Positions 18,566-29,400 are shown, numbered from the stretch's first letter. The stretch: DNA of 64,000 bases from Mycobacterium sp. DL (GCF_039729195.1 NZ_CP155796.1:4154001-4218000), one strand, 5' to 3'. Program-made: numbers and translations. The notes: generated from the sequence alone by a model not told the origin.

Positions 18566-19861
18566 ATGACCACAGTCAGCTCTCAATCGAGGGGCAGTTC
18601 GCAACCCGAGGGCGCGCTGGCCGAGTCCGACTTCGCCGTCGACGCCCGAGCGGACGAGGGTTTCGGCGACGCCGTGCGGACCTATCTGCGCAGGGTCCGC
18701 GGCGGCGACATGGGGTCGCTGCCTGCGGTTCTCGGGCTCATTGTGCTGTTCGTGGTGTTCGGCCTGGCCAACGACCGGTTCCTGTCGGCACTCAACCTTG
18801 CCAACCTCGTCACCCAGGCCGGGTCGATCTGTGTGCTGGCGATGGGACTGGTCTTCGTCCTGCTGCTCGGGGACATCGACCTGTCCGCGGGCGTGGCGGG
18901 GGGCGTGGCCGCCTGTGCGATGGCCCTGAGCATCGTCAACACCGGCCTGCCCTGGTGGGTTGCCATGGCGGCGGGCATCGCCACCGGCGCGCTGATCGGC
19001 GTGATGATCGGTGCCCTGCGGGCCAAACTCGGCATCCCGTCCTTCGTGGTGACCTTGGCGTTCTTCCTTGGGCTACAAGGGGTCACGCTCAAACTCATCG
19101 GTGAGGGCGGGTCGGTCCGCGTCGACGATCCCGTCATTCGTGGCATCACCATCAACAACCTGTCGGTGACCGCGGGCTGGACCATCGCCCTGTTGGTGGT
19201 CATCGGTTTCGGTGCGCTGGAGGTCTACCGCTATCGCACCAAGAAGGAGCTCGGGCTGGCGCACCCCCCGTTCGGGATCGTGGTGGCCCGGGTTGCCGGC
19301 CTCGCGGTGGTGACCCTGGGGGTGACCTACGTGCTGAGCATCAACCGCAGCGTCAACCCGAACGTGGAGATCCGCGGAATCCCCTATGTGCTGCCCATCA
19401 TCCTGGTGCTGCTGATCGTGTTGACCCTGGTGCTCAACCGCACGTCCTACGGCAGACACATCTACGCGGTCGGCGGTAACGCCGAAGCGGCCCGGCGCGC
19501 GGGCATCTCGGTCGACCGCATCAGGGTGTCGGTGTTCATCGCATGCTCGTCGCTGGCGGCGTTGAGCGGGATCATCGCGGCGTCCTACGCCGGCAAGGTA
19601 TCGGCGTCCTCGGGTGCCGGCAACACCCTGCTGTACGCGGTCGGCGCCGCCGTCATCGGTGGCACCAGTCTGTTCGGCGGCAAGGGACGAGCCGTGGATG
19701 CGGTGATCGGCGGGGTCGTGGTCGCGACGATCGCCAACGGACTCGGCCTGTTGAATCAGTCGTCCTACATCAACTTCCTCGTCACCGGAGGCGTGCTGCT
19801 ACTCGCGGCGAGCGTGGATGCGATCTCGCGCCGACGGCGCTCGTCCACCGGCCTGGGGTGA
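18566..19861 (+). CDS. xylH: Sugar ABC transporter permease XylH
   Basis: A CUT2-family inner-membrane permease of 431 residues with about ten hydrophobic segments and a cytoplasmic N-terminal extension of some 60 residues. The family loop GGNAEAARRAGISVDRIRVSVF (shown here only as its GGNAEAARRAG core) precedes the ATPase contact region. ATG 18566 with GAAGGA upstream is preferred; an in-frame GTG at 18542 overlaps the xylG stop and would add eight residues. It ends the xyl operon; aspB converges 8 bp beyond. Confidence 0.87.
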   Translation: MTTVSSQSRGSSQPEGALAESDFAVDARADEGFGDAVRTYLRRVRGGDMGSLPAVLGLIVLFVVFGLANDRFLSALNLANLVTQAGSICVLAMGLVFVLLLGDIDLSAGVAGGVAACAMALSIVNTGLPWWVAMAAGIATGALIGVMIGALRAKLGIPSFVVTLAFFLGLQGVTLKLIGEGGSVRVDDPVIRGITINNLSVTAGWTIALLVVIGFGALEVYRYRTKKELGLAHPPFGIVVARVAGLAVVTLGVTYVLSINRSVNPNVEIRGIPYVLPIILVLLIVLTLVLNRTSYGRHIYAVGGNAEAARRAGISVDRIRVSVFIACSSLAALSGIIAASYAGKVSASSGAGNTLLYAVGAAVIGGTSLFGGKGRAVDAVIGGVVVATIANGLGLLNQSSYINFLVTGGVLLLAASVDAISRRRRSSTGLG

Positions 19862-19869
19862 CCCGAGCA

Positions 19870-21024
19870 CTAGCCCAACCACGAACCGATCCGCCGAACC
19901 GCTTCGGTGATGTCGTCGGACGGCCCCGCGAACGACAACCGCACGGACGCCCCGCCGCGAACAGTGTCGAAGTCGACCCCGGGTGCGATCGCAACCCCGG
20001 TGTCGGACAACAACGTCGAGCAGAACGCGAGCGAATCGGTGGTGAGATGGGAGACATCGGCGTAGACGTAGAAGGCGCCGTCGGTCGGGGCCAGTCGGTC
20101 GATGCCGATCCCGCGCAGTCCGTCGAGCAGCAGCGTCCGGTTGGCGGAGTAGCCGTCGAGCAGCGAATCGGCCTCGGCGATCGATTCGGAGGTGAACGCC
20201 GCGATGGCTGCGTCCTGGGACAGCGTCGGCGGGCAGATCGTGAAGTTACCGGTGAGGCAGTCGACGGCCCGCTTCAACTCGTCGGGCACCAGCAGCCAGC
20301 CCAGCCGCCACCCGGTCATCGCGAAGTACTTCGAGAAGCTGTTCACCACAACGGCTTCCCGCGATGTCTCCCACGCGCAACTGGTCGCAGGCGAACCGTC
20401 GTACACCAGCCCGTGGTACACCTCGTCGCTGATGAGACGGACTCCCGACGACTCACACCAGGTGGCGATCGCTGCGAGTTCCTCGGGTGGGATCACCGTC
20501 CCGGTCGGGTTCGCGGGACTCGCCACGACCACCCCGGCGACCGGTGGATCGAGCGCATCCAGCATCTGCACCGTGGGCTGGAACCGCGTGTCGGGGCCGC
20601 ACGGTAGTTCGACGACCTCGCACCCGAGCGCCGACAGGATGTTGCGGTAACACGGGTAGCCGGGGCTGGCGATCGCCACCCGGTCGCCGACGTCGAAGCA
20701 GGCGAGGAACGCCAGCAGGAATCCGCCCGACGAGCCGGTGGTCACCACGACATCGCGCGGTTCGACCTCGAGCGCGTGGCGGTTCCAGTACGTATCCGCG
20801 ATCGCCGCCCGTAGCTCCGGTTTGCCCAACGCCACCGTGTAGCCGAGTTGGTTGCGGCCCAGCGCTGCGACGGCCGCGTCGCGAACCGGGGTGGGCGCTC
20901 CCGCGCTGGGTTGGCCCGCGGACAGGTTCACCAGGTCGCCATGGGTGCGCTGCCGTTCTGCCGCGGCCAGCCACACATCCATCACGTAGAACGGTGGGAT
21001 ACCTGCCCGCAGCGAAACCGTCAC
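19870..21024 (-). CDS. aspB: Class I/II PLP-dependent aminotransferase (AspB-like, Rv3565 position)
   Basis: A 384-residue fold-type I aminotransferase. Visible are NLSAGQPSAGAP, the ASPANPTGT substrate/PLP segment, the SDEVYHGLVYDG motif (Asp and Tyr contacting PLP) and the Schiff-base lysine in NSFSKYFAMTGWRLG. The start is GTG 21024, 9 bp after fadE33, so it ends the fadD3-fadE31-32-33 operon as in M. tuberculosis. Its true amino donor and any link to steroid breakdown are unknown. Confidence 0.85.
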   Translation of the reverse strand: MTVSLRAGIPPFYVMDVWLAAAERQRTHGDLVNLSAGQPSAGAPTPVRDAAVAALGRNQLGYTVALGKPELRAAIADTYWNRHALEVEPRDVVVTTGSSGGFLLAFLACFDVGDRVAIASPGYPCYRNILSALGCEVVELPCGPDTRFQPTVQMLDALDPPVAGVVVASPANPTGTVIPPEELAAIATWCESSGVRLISDEVYHGLVYDGSPATSCAWETSREAVVVNSFSKYFAMTGWRLGWLLVPDELKRAVDCLTGNFTICPPTLSQDAAIAAFTSESIAEADSLLDGYSANRTLLLDGLRGIGIDRLAPTDGAFYVYADVSHLTTDSLAFCSTLLSDTGVAIAPGVDFDTVRGGASVRLSFAGPSDDITEAVRRIGSWLG

Positions 21025-21033
21025 GACTTCAGG

Positions 21034-21975
21034 CTAGAACACCTGCGATTCGAGGCGACGCAGGTGCTCGCGGGCGGGCCCCAGAAGCTGTGCGCTCCCG
21101 TGGGCACGCTTGAAGTACAACTGGATGTCGCTTTCCCAGGTGATCGCGATGCCGCCGTGCAACTGGACGGCCTCGGCGGCCACGGTCGAGAACGCCTCGC
21201 TGGCGGCAACCCGGGCGAGCGCGGCCGACGTCGGGTTCGGGTCCGCCACGGCCTCGTCGACGACCGCCCGTGCCGACTGCACAGCGACATAGAGGTCGGC
21301 CATCCGGTGCTTGAGCGCCTGGAAGCTACCGATCGGCCTGCCGAACTGGACGCGGTCCTTCGTGTACTGCACCGTCAGGTCCAGGCACCGCGATGCGGCG
21401 CCGATCTGCTCGGCGGCCAGCAGGATCGCCGCGATGTCCGCAAGCCCGGGGTCCCGCCCCATCGGCGAGGTCTCTCCTGCGTGGACTCGAGCCAACCGGC
21501 GCGTCGGATCCATCGAGGTGGCCGGTTCGGCGGTGAAAGACTGCCAGCGCGTGAGGGTCTCACCGTCGGTGGCGATCACCACGTCGGCGACGTCTCCGTT
21601 CACGACGTAGCCGGGGTCGAAAACGACCGCACCGACCGACGATCCCTCCGCCAGCTTCTCGAGTGTCTCGCCGTCGGGTTCGTCGGCCGACAGCAGCGCC
21701 CACTCGGCCAGCGTGGTCCCCAGCAGGGGGGCGGGCACCAGGGCCTTGCCCAGCTCCTCGAGCGCCACCGCGGCATCGGCGAGTTCGCCGCCGGCGCCGC
21801 CCAGTTCCTCGGGTACCACCAGGGCTGCGACGCCGACCTGCTCGCACAGCATCTGCCAGAGCGACTCGTCGTATCCGCGCTCCGAATCCATCGCCTCACG
21901 AACCGCTTCGGGTGGTGCGTGCTTGTCGACCAGGGCGGCGACGGTGTCGCGCAGCAGTTCCCGCTCTTCTGTCAT
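21034..21975 (-). CDS. fadE33: Acyl-CoA dehydrogenase subunit FadE33
   Basis: A short (313 aa) acyl-CoA dehydrogenase. Steroid-specific mycobacterial dehydrogenases often work as alpha2-beta2 heterotetramers in which one partner lacks the catalytic base; FadE33 pairs with other FadEs of this operon in rings C/D breakdown. The N-terminal helical domain contains PEELGGAGGE and the C-terminal domain QFGRPIGSFQALKHRMAD and LHGGIAITWE. It is 31 bp downstream of fadE32. The name rests on order and length. Confidence 0.85.
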   Translation of the reverse strand: MTEERELLRDTVAALVDKHAPPEAVREAMDSERGYDESLWQMLCEQVGVAALVVPEELGGAGGELADAAVALEELGKALVPAPLLGTTLAEWALLSADEPDGETLEKLAEGSSVGAVVFDPGYVVNGDVADVVIATDGETLTRWQSFTAEPATSMDPTRRLARVHAGETSPMGRDPGLADIAAILLAAEQIGAASRCLDLTVQYTKDRVQFGRPIGSFQALKHRMADLYVAVQSARAVVDEAVADPNPTSAALARVAASEAFSTVAAEAVQLHGGIAITWESDIQLYFKRAHGSAQLLGPAREHLRRLESQVF

Positions 21976-22006
21976 GCGCGATCCGCCTTCGCTACTCGCT
22001 GAACCG

Positions 22007-22966
22007 TCATGCTGTCAGTGCCTCCAATACTCGGCGCCTGTGCCACGTCGGGTCACCCCACGCGGGCCGCAGCGCCTGCACCCGGACCAGAAGCAGGGAC
22101 AGGTCATGCTCCTGGGTGAATCCGATGGCACCGTGCGTCTGCAGCGCCGAGCGCGCGGCGAGCAGTGCGGCGTCGGCCGCAGCGACCTTGGCGGCGCTGA
22201 CGTCGCGCGAGGTATCGGCCGACCCGTCAGCCAGTGCCAACGCAGCTCCATACACCAGTGGCCGCGCCAATTCGATCGCGATCAGCACATCGGCGAGCTT
22301 GTGCTTGATCGCCTGATAGGTGCCGATGACGGTGCCGAATTGGCTGCGCTGTTTGGCGTATTCGACGGCGGCATCCAACATCGCCTGACCTGCACCGACC
22401 AGCTGAGCTGCGGTAGCCAGCGCGCCGAACTCGAAAGCACGGTCGACATCGGCCGACTGCGGATCACCGGACGCATTGACGTCGAACAGCTTTCGGCTGA
22501 GGTCGACCGACTCGTGCGCCTCACCGGCCACGCCGTCGCGCACCTGTCCGTCTTCGGCGAGCAGAACCAGACCCGCGGTGTCGGCGTCAACCGCGCGGGG
22601 GACCGTGGGCGGCAGCGCCACCGTCGCAATCAGCTCACCGGAAGCCAGGGCGGCGCTGCGCTCGTCGGCTGCCAGCAGAATCGGTGCCACCGCGATGGAT
22701 TCGGTCACCGGTCCCGGCACTGCCCAGCGCCCGAGCCGCTCCATGGCCACCACGAGGTCGGCGGGGTGTGCCTCGATGCCGTCGAACTTCTCGGGCACCA
22801 TCAGGGCCGTCACACCGAGGTCGGCCAGTTGTGCCCACACCTTGCGGCCGGGCGCGGTGTCGCCGGCACCCCAGGCGCGTACGGCGCCGGGCAGGTCGGC
22901 AGCGCCCAGCGCGGCGTCGATGCTGGCCGCGAAGTCACGCTGCTGGTCGTCTATCTCAAAGTTCAC
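22007..22966 (-). CDS. fadE32: Acyl-CoA dehydrogenase subunit FadE32
   Basis: 319 residues, short like FadE33, starting at GTG 22966 just 7 bp after fadE31. Family segments include QFGTVIGTYQAIKHKLADV and THGAIGFTQEHDL. FadE31, FadE32 and FadE33 are encoded together in all cholesterol-degrading mycobacteria, and FadE31-FadE32 type complexes act on late rings C/D acyl-CoA intermediates. Which subunit carries the active base cannot be decided here without a structure-based alignment. Confidence 0.85.
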   Translation of the reverse strand: MNFEIDDQQRDFAASIDAALGAADLPGAVRAWGAGDTAPGRKVWAQLADLGVTALMVPEKFDGIEAHPADLVVAMERLGRWAVPGPVTESIAVAPILLAADERSAALASGELIATVALPPTVPRAVDADTAGLVLLAEDGQVRDGVAGEAHESVDLSRKLFDVNASGDPQSADVDRAFEFGALATAAQLVGAGQAMLDAAVEYAKQRSQFGTVIGTYQAIKHKLADVLIAIELARPLVYGAALALADGSADTSRDVSAAKVAAADAALLAARSALQTHGAIGFTQEHDLSLLLVRVQALRPAWGDPTWHRRRVLEALTA

Positions 22967-22973
22967 TGATCGT

Positions 22974-24098
22974 CTACTTTCGGGGCAGGCCCAGGAGTCG
23001 TTCGGCGATGATGTTGCGCTGGATCTCGTTGGTGCCGGCGTAGATCGGGCCGCCGAGGGCGAACAGCAGACCGTCGGTCACCGGGTCGGCGAGGTCACCG
23101 TCGGCGCCGCGCAGGTCCAACGCGGTCTGGTGTAGGGCGACGTCGAGGTCGGACCAGAAGACCTTGGTCACCGATGATTCCGCCCCCAGTTCGCCACCGT
23201 TGCTCACCCGGGTGACGGTTCCGAACGTGTGCAACCGGTAGGCCTGGGCCTTGATCCATGCGTCGGCGACGCGGTCGGTGAAAGCCGGATCGGGATTGTC
23301 GCGCCACTGGGCCACCAGGCGTTCGGCGGGTGCGATGAACCGTGCGGGGCTGCGCAACGACATTCCGCGTTCATTGCTGGTCGTGCTCATCGCCGCGCGC
23401 CAGCCCTCGTGTACGCCGCCGATGACGTCGTCGTCGGGCACGAACACGTCGTCGAGGAAGATCTCGCCGAATCCGGTGTCACCGCCGAGCTGCGCGATCG
23501 GCCGCACGGTGACGCCGTCGGCCTTCAGGTCGAACATGAAGTACGTCAGCCCCTTGTGCCGCTGCGCTTCGGGATCGGAGCGGAACAAGCCGAAAGCCCG
23601 CTCCCCGAAGACCGCCCGTGAGCTCCAGATCTTCTGGCCGTTGAGAAGCCAGCCGCCCTCGGTCTTGGTCGCCGTCGATCGCAGCGACGCCAGGTCGCTG
23701 CCGGACTCCGGCTCCGACCAGGCTTGCGCCCAGATTTCCTCGCCGCTGGCCATTTTCGGCAGGATCCGCTTCAGTTGGTCGGCAGTCCCGTGGGCGAACA
23801 GGGTCGGCGCCAACATCGACGTGCCGTTGGCGCTCGCGCGTCCCGGGGCGCCGGCGCGAAAGTACTCCTCCTCGTAGACGATCCACTGCAGCAGCGTGGC
23901 GTCACGACCGCCGTACTCGGCCGGCCACGTGATCACCGACAGCCCGGCGTCAAAAAGCACCTTGTCCCAGTGCCGGTGCTGCTCGAAGCCTGCGGCGGTG
24001 TCGTAGGACTGCGTCGGGAACGAGTCCTTGTTCGCCGAGAGGAAGTCGCGCACCTCGGACTGGAACTCGAGGGTGGCGTCGTCGAAGTTGAGGTCCAA
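22974..24098 (-). CDS. fadE31: Acyl-CoA dehydrogenase FadE31
   Basis: A full-length acyl-CoA dehydrogenase of 374 residues. It has WSEPESGSDLASLRSTA (flavin-contact region), GQKIWSSRA, the FAD-binding C-terminal region and the ending YAGTNEIQRNIIAERLLGLPR. The start appears to be TTG 24098, separated by one base from the fadD3 stop, so coupling is likely. It acts with FadE32/FadE33 in the KstR2-controlled HIP pathway. Confidence 0.88.
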   Translation of the reverse strand: MDLNFDDATLEFQSEVRDFLSANKDSFPTQSYDTAAGFEQHRHWDKVLFDAGLSVITWPAEYGGRDATLLQWIVYEEEYFRAGAPGRASANGTSMLAPTLFAHGTADQLKRILPKMASGEEIWAQAWSEPESGSDLASLRSTATKTEGGWLLNGQKIWSSRAVFGERAFGLFRSDPEAQRHKGLTYFMFDLKADGVTVRPIAQLGGDTGFGEIFLDDVFVPDDDVIGGVHEGWRAAMSTTSNERGMSLRSPARFIAPAERLVAQWRDNPDPAFTDRVADAWIKAQAYRLHTFGTVTRVSNGGELGAESSVTKVFWSDLDVALHQTALDLRGADGDLADPVTDGLLFALGGPIYAGTNEIQRNIIAERLLGLPRK

Positions 24099-24099
24099 C

Positions 24100-25647
24100 T
24101 CAGGCCCTTTCTGTGTTCTCGGGTCGTTGCCGGAGCTGCGGTTTGACGACCTTGCCGCCGGGGTTGCGCGGCAGCGCGTCGAGGAACACCACCGACCGTG
24201 GGGTCTTGAAGTTCGCGAGATGCTCTCGGGTGTGGTCGATCACGGTCTTCTCGTCGAGCTCGACGTCCGGCAGCGTGACCACAAAAGCCTTGCCGACCTC
24301 ACCGAGCCGCTCGTCGGGGACCCCGATCACCGCCGCTTCCGCGACTCCGTCGAGACGGGCCAGCACCTGCTCGATCTCGGCGGGGTAGACGTTGAAGCCG
24401 CCGCAGATGTACATGTCCTTGAGCCGGTCGGTGATCTTGAGGTTCCCGGCGTCATCGAGTTCGCCGACATCGCCGGTGTGCAACCAGCCGTCGCCGTCGA
24501 TCGCGGCGGCAGTGGCGTCGGGGTCGTCGAGATAACCCAGCATCACGTTGGGGCCGCGCAGCAGCACCTCTGCCTGGTCGCCGATCCGGAGTTCGAAGTC
24601 CGCGATCGGGCGTCCCGACGTGGTGGCCACGGTGACCGCGTCGTCCTCGGCCCGGCACATCGTGCCGAAGCCGCTGGCCTCGGTCAGGCCGTAGGCGGTC
24701 AGCACGATGTCGATGTCGAGTTCGGTCTGCATGCGCTCGATCAGTACGACGGGGATGGTGGCTGCCCCGGTGACCGCGAATCGCAGCGAGCTCAGGTCGT
24801 AGCCGCCGCGGTCGGGGTGGTCGAGCAGGGTCTGGTAGATCGTGGGCGGACCGGGCAGCACGGTGATCCGGTGCTCGGCCACGGCGCCCATCGCCTGCAG
24901 CGGGTCAAAGGTCAGCTGCGGGAACAGGGTTGCGCCGGTCTGCAGGCAGGCCAGGATGCCGGCTTTGTAGCCGAAGTTGTGGAAGAACGGGTTGATGCAC
25001 AGGTAGCGGTCCTCGCGTGTGACCTGGCCGCACGCGGCCCAGGCGGCAGACGCGGCGAGGGACTGGCGATGCGCGCACCGCACCCCCTTGCTGCGACCCG
25101 TGGTCCCCGAGGTGAACAGGATGTCGGAGACGTCGTCGGGGGTGACGGCGGCGGCGCGGGCGTCAACGACCGTCAGGTCGCCGCCCCGGGCGACGAACTC
25201 GTCCCACGTGCCGTCGGCCTTCTCGATCGGGACCCGCACGACGTGGCGCAGCGAGGGGAGGGCATCTCTGACTTCGGGGTGGTTGACGCTCGCGGCCTTG
25301 TCCGAGCCGAGGAACTCACCTGAGGCGAACAGCAGCGGGGCCTCGGTGCGGGTGAGGATATCTGTGGCCTCGCTTGCGGTGTAGCGCGTGTTCAGCGGGA
25401 CGAGCACACCGCCGGCGTAGTGGACGGCCAGGCTGGCCACCACCCAGTGCCAGGTGTTCGGCGACCAGATCGCGACGCGGTCGCCCGGCGCGACGCCCAG
25501 GTCGATCATCGCCGAGGCGGCGTGCCGGACCTCGTCACGCAGCTCGGCGAACGTCAACGTCCTGTCCGGCGTGACCACGGCGGGGTGGTCGGGAATCTCG
25601 TCCGTGATCCGGTCGAGAACCGCCGGAGTGGTCCTCAGCTGGGTCAT
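24100..25647 (-). CDS. fadD3: HIP-CoA synthetase FadD3
   Basis: FadD3 (515 aa) activates the rings C/D propionate HIP with CoA and ATP, which commits it to the KstR2-controlled pathway; HIP-CoA is the KstR2 inducer. It is an ANL adenylate-forming ligase with the P-loop FTSGTTGRSKGV, VLTAYGLTEASG, the TGDVGELDDAGNL hinge region and the C-terminal PRNPGGKVVK lysine motif. ATG 25647 gives MTQLRTTPAVLDR; the frame stays open far upstream but there it is only antisense to fadE30. A KstR2 box lies 19 bp upstream. Confidence 0.93.
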   Translation of the reverse strand: MTQLRTTPAVLDRITDEIPDHPAVVTPDRTLTFAELRDEVRHAASAMIDLGVAPGDRVAIWSPNTWHWVVASLAVHYAGGVLVPLNTRYTASEATDILTRTEAPLLFASGEFLGSDKAASVNHPEVRDALPSLRHVVRVPIEKADGTWDEFVARGGDLTVVDARAAAVTPDDVSDILFTSGTTGRSKGVRCAHRQSLAASAAWAACGQVTREDRYLCINPFFHNFGYKAGILACLQTGATLFPQLTFDPLQAMGAVAEHRITVLPGPPTIYQTLLDHPDRGGYDLSSLRFAVTGAATIPVVLIERMQTELDIDIVLTAYGLTEASGFGTMCRAEDDAVTVATTSGRPIADFELRIGDQAEVLLRGPNVMLGYLDDPDATAAAIDGDGWLHTGDVGELDDAGNLKITDRLKDMYICGGFNVYPAEIEQVLARLDGVAEAAVIGVPDERLGEVGKAFVVTLPDVELDEKTVIDHTREHLANFKTPRSVVFLDALPRNPGGKVVKPQLRQRPENTERA

Positions 25648-25665
25648 CGATGCTCCCTCTAACAA

Positions 25666-25679
25666 AGCAAGTGCTTGGT
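25666..25679. promoter_or_regulatory. KstR2 operator between fadD3 and fadE30
   Basis: AGCAAGTGCTTGGT matches the KstR2 consensus AnCAAGnnCTTGnT at all fixed positions. One box serves both divergent operons in a 48-bp gap. It ends 16 bp before the fadE30 start, so the fadE30 mRNA must have a very short leader or none. Confidence 0.88.
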
Positions 25680-25695
25680 AGGTTAGCCTACAGGG

Positions 25696-26843
<1,148 letters not shown>

Positions 26844-26847
<4 letters not shown>

Positions 26848-27632
26848 CACTTTCAGTACCGCCGAATGAGATCGACGGACACGGTCTGCTGACCGACAAG
26901 GTCGTCCTGGTGACCGCGGCCGCAGGCACCGGTATCGGATCCTCGGTGGCCCGGCGGGCTCTTGCCGAAGGCGCCGACGTCGTCGTCTCCGACTTTCACG
27001 AGCGCCGCCTCGGTGAGACCCGGGACCAGCTTGCCGGCCTCGGTCTGGGCCGCGTCGAAGCCGTGGTGTGTGACGTGACGTCGACCGCCGCGGTTGATGC
27101 ACTGATCACCGATGCGGTGGCTGCGATGGGCCGGCTCGACGTGCTGGTCAACAACGCCGGTCTCGGCGGCCAGACGCCCGTCGTCGACATGACCGACGAC
27201 GAATGGGACCGCGTGCTCGACGTGACGCTGACGTCGACGATGCGCGCGACGCGCGCCGCGTTGCGGTACTTCCGTGACGCACCACACGGCGGCGTCATCG
27301 TCAACAACGCCAGCGTGCTCGGGTGGCGGGCGCAGCATTCGCAGTCGCACTATGCGGCCGCCAAGGCCGGTGTGATGGCACTGACCCGGTGCAGCGCCAT
27401 CGAAGCCGTCGAATACGGCGTGCGGATCAATGGGGTGTCCCCGAGCATCGCGCGGCACAAGTTCCTCGAGAAGACCAGCAGCTCCGAGCTGCTCGACCGG
27501 CTCTCGGAGGGCGAGGCGTTCGGCCGCGCTGCGGAGCCGTGGGAGGTCGCTGCCACGATCGCGTTCCTGGCCAGCGAGTACTCCAGTTACCTGACCGGCG
27601 AAGTGATCTCGGTGTCGAGCCAACATCCATGA
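26844..27632 (+). CDS. ipdF: SDR oxidoreductase IpdF (Rv3559c orthologue)
   Basis: A 262-residue short-chain dehydrogenase with TAAAGTGIG cofactor motif, NNAG, and catalytic Ser/Tyr-Lys in NNASVLGWRAQHSQSHYAAAK. In cholesterol-degrading actinobacteria IpdF acts on the ring hydroxyl/keto group of 5-hydroxy-HIP-CoA type intermediates. The GTG 26844 start overlaps fadE30 and the stop overlaps kstR2 (ATGA), so fadE30-ipdF-kstR2-fadA6 is a tight operon. Confidence 0.87.
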
Positions 27633-28237
27633 CGGCCGAGCGCCCGGCCGCCCCGGCCAACACCCGACGCGACGAGCTCCTGGCGCTCGCCGCGACGATG
27701 TTCGCCGAGCGCGGGATGCGTGCCACCACCGTGCGCGACATCGCCGACTCCGCGGGGATCCTGTCCGGCAGCCTCTACCACCACTTCTCGTCGAAGGAGG
27801 AGATGGTCGACGAGGTGCTGCGCGGATTTCTCGACTGGTTGTTCCACCGCTACCAGGAGATCGTCGCGACGGAGCCGAATCCGGTGCAACGTCTCAAGGG
27901 TCTGTTCATGGCATCGTTCGAGGCCATCGAGACCCAGCACGCGGCGGTGGTCATCTACCAGGACGAGGCCAAACATCTGTCCTCGCAGCCGCGGTTCGCC
28001 TATGTGGACGAGCGCAACCGGGAACAGCGCCAGATGTGGGTCGAGGTGCTGACCCAGGGCATCGAGGAGGGCTACTTCCGCCCCGACGTCGACGTCGATC
28101 TGGTGTACCGATTCATCCGCGACACCACCTGGGTCTCGGTCCGCTGGTACCAGCCGGGTGGACCACTGACAGCTGAGCAGGTCGGCAAGCAATACCTCGC
28201 CATCGTGCTCGGTGGCATAACGACAGAAGGAGTCTGA
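27629..28237 (+). CDS. kstR2: TetR-family repressor KstR2
   Basis: A 202-residue TetR regulator with N-terminal helix-turn-helix TTVRDIADSAGILSGSLYHHF. It represses the HIP-degradation operons and is released by HIP-CoA. Position within fadE30-ipdF-kstR2-fadA6 and two perfect KstR2 boxes in this window support the identity. As it lies downstream of one of those boxes, it should be autoregulated. Confidence 0.93.
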   Translation: MTAERPAAPANTRRDELLALAATMFAERGMRATTVRDIADSAGILSGSLYHHFSSKEEMVDEVLRGFLDWLFHRYQEIVATEPNPVQRLKGLFMASFEAIETQHAAVVIYQDEAKHLSSQPRFAYVDERNREQRQMWVEVLTQGIEEGYFRPDVDVDLVYRFIRDTTWVSVRWYQPGGPLTAEQVGKQYLAIVLGGITTEGV

Positions 28238-28239
28238 AC

Positions 28240-29394
28240 ATGGCAGCGTCAGAGGCATACGTCGTCGACGCGGTGCGCACCGCGATCGGCAAGCGCAACG
28301 GATCGCTCGCCGGGATGCACCCCGTCGACCTGGGCGCCGCCGCTTGGCGCGGCCTGTTCGAGCGAGTCGACGTCGACCCCGGCGCAGTGGACGACGTCAT
28401 CGCCGGCTGTGTCGACGCGATCGGCCCGCAGGCCGGCAATATCGCCCGATTGTCCTGGCTGGCAGCCGGATTCCCCGAAGAGGTCCCCGGTGTCACCGTC
28501 GACCGGCAGTGCGGTTCGTCTCAGCAGGCCATCTCCTTCGGCGCGCAGGCGATCATGTCGGGCACAGCCGATCTGATCGTGGCCGGCGGAATGCAGAACA
28601 TGAGCCAGATCCCGATCAGCTCGGCCATGATCGTCGGCGAACAGTTCGGATTCACCTCTCCGACAAATGAATCGAAGAGCTGGCTGCACCGCTACGGCGA
28701 CCAGGAGATCTCCCAGTTCCGCGGCTCGGAGATGATCGCCGAGAAGTGGAACCTGTCCCGCGAGGAGATGGAGCAGTACGCGCTCACCAGCCATCAACGC
28801 GCGCAGGCCGCAATCCGCGCCGGGCATTTCGACAACGAGATCCTCGAGGTCGACGGGTTCCGTGTCGACGAGGGCCCGCGCGACACCTCGCTGGAGAAGA
28901 TGGCCGGCCTCAAGACCCTCGTCGAGGGTGGTCGCCTGACCGCGGCCATGGCCAGCCAGATCTCCGACGGCGCCAGCGCGGTACTGCTCGCCTCCGAAAG
29001 TGCAGTGAAGGCGCACGGCCTCAAGCCGCGGGCACGCATCCATCACATCAGCGCACGCGGCGCGGATCCGGTCTTCATGCTCACCGGACCGATCCCGGCG
29101 ACCCGCTATGCGCTGGAGAAGACGGGGCTGTCGATGGACGACATCGACACCGTCGAGATCAACGAGGCGTTCGCACCGGTGGTCCAGGCCTGGCTCAAGG
29201 AGACCAAGGCGGATCCGGAGAAGGTGAATCCGAGCGGCGGCGCGATCGCGCTCGGACACCCACTCGGTGCCACCGGCGCAAAGCTCTTCACCACCATGCT
29301 GAACACGCTGGAGCGTATCGGCGGCCGCTACGGTCTTCAGACGATGTGCGAGGGCGGCGGCACCGCCAACGTCACCATCATCGAACGCCTCTGA
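28240..29394 (+). CDS. fadA6: Acetyl-CoA acetyltransferase FadA6
   Basis: FadA6 (384 aa) is a degradative thiolase that cleaves a ring-opened acyl-CoA late in rings C/D catabolism. Catalytic residues: Cys91 (RQCGSS), His340 (LGHPLG) and Cys370 (MCEGGG). ATG 28240 follows kstR2 by 2 bp and has AGAAGGAG upstream. It ends the fadE30 operon; a long inverted repeat follows. Confidence 0.92.
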   Translation: MAASEAYVVDAVRTAIGKRNGSLAGMHPVDLGAAAWRGLFERVDVDPGAVDDVIAGCVDAIGPQAGNIARLSWLAAGFPEEVPGVTVDRQCGSSQQAISFGAQAIMSGTADLIVAGGMQNMSQIPISSAMIVGEQFGFTSPTNESKSWLHRYGDQEISQFRGSEMIAEKWNLSREEMEQYALTSHQRAQAAIRAGHFDNEILEVDGFRVDEGPRDTSLEKMAGLKTLVEGGRLTAAMASQISDGASAVLLASESAVKAHGLKPRARIHHISARGADPVFMLTGPIPATRYALEKTGLSMDDIDTVEINEAFAPVVQAWLKETKADPEKVNPSGGAIALGHPLGATGAKLFTTMLNTLERIGGRYGLQTMCEGGGTANVTIIERL

Positions 29395-29400
29395 CCCAAC

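Noticed and set aside
21034..21047. TAGAACACCTGCGA near the fadE33 stop as a KstR box
   Set aside because: The GTT half of the palindrome is missing and it lies at the end of a KstR2-type operon.
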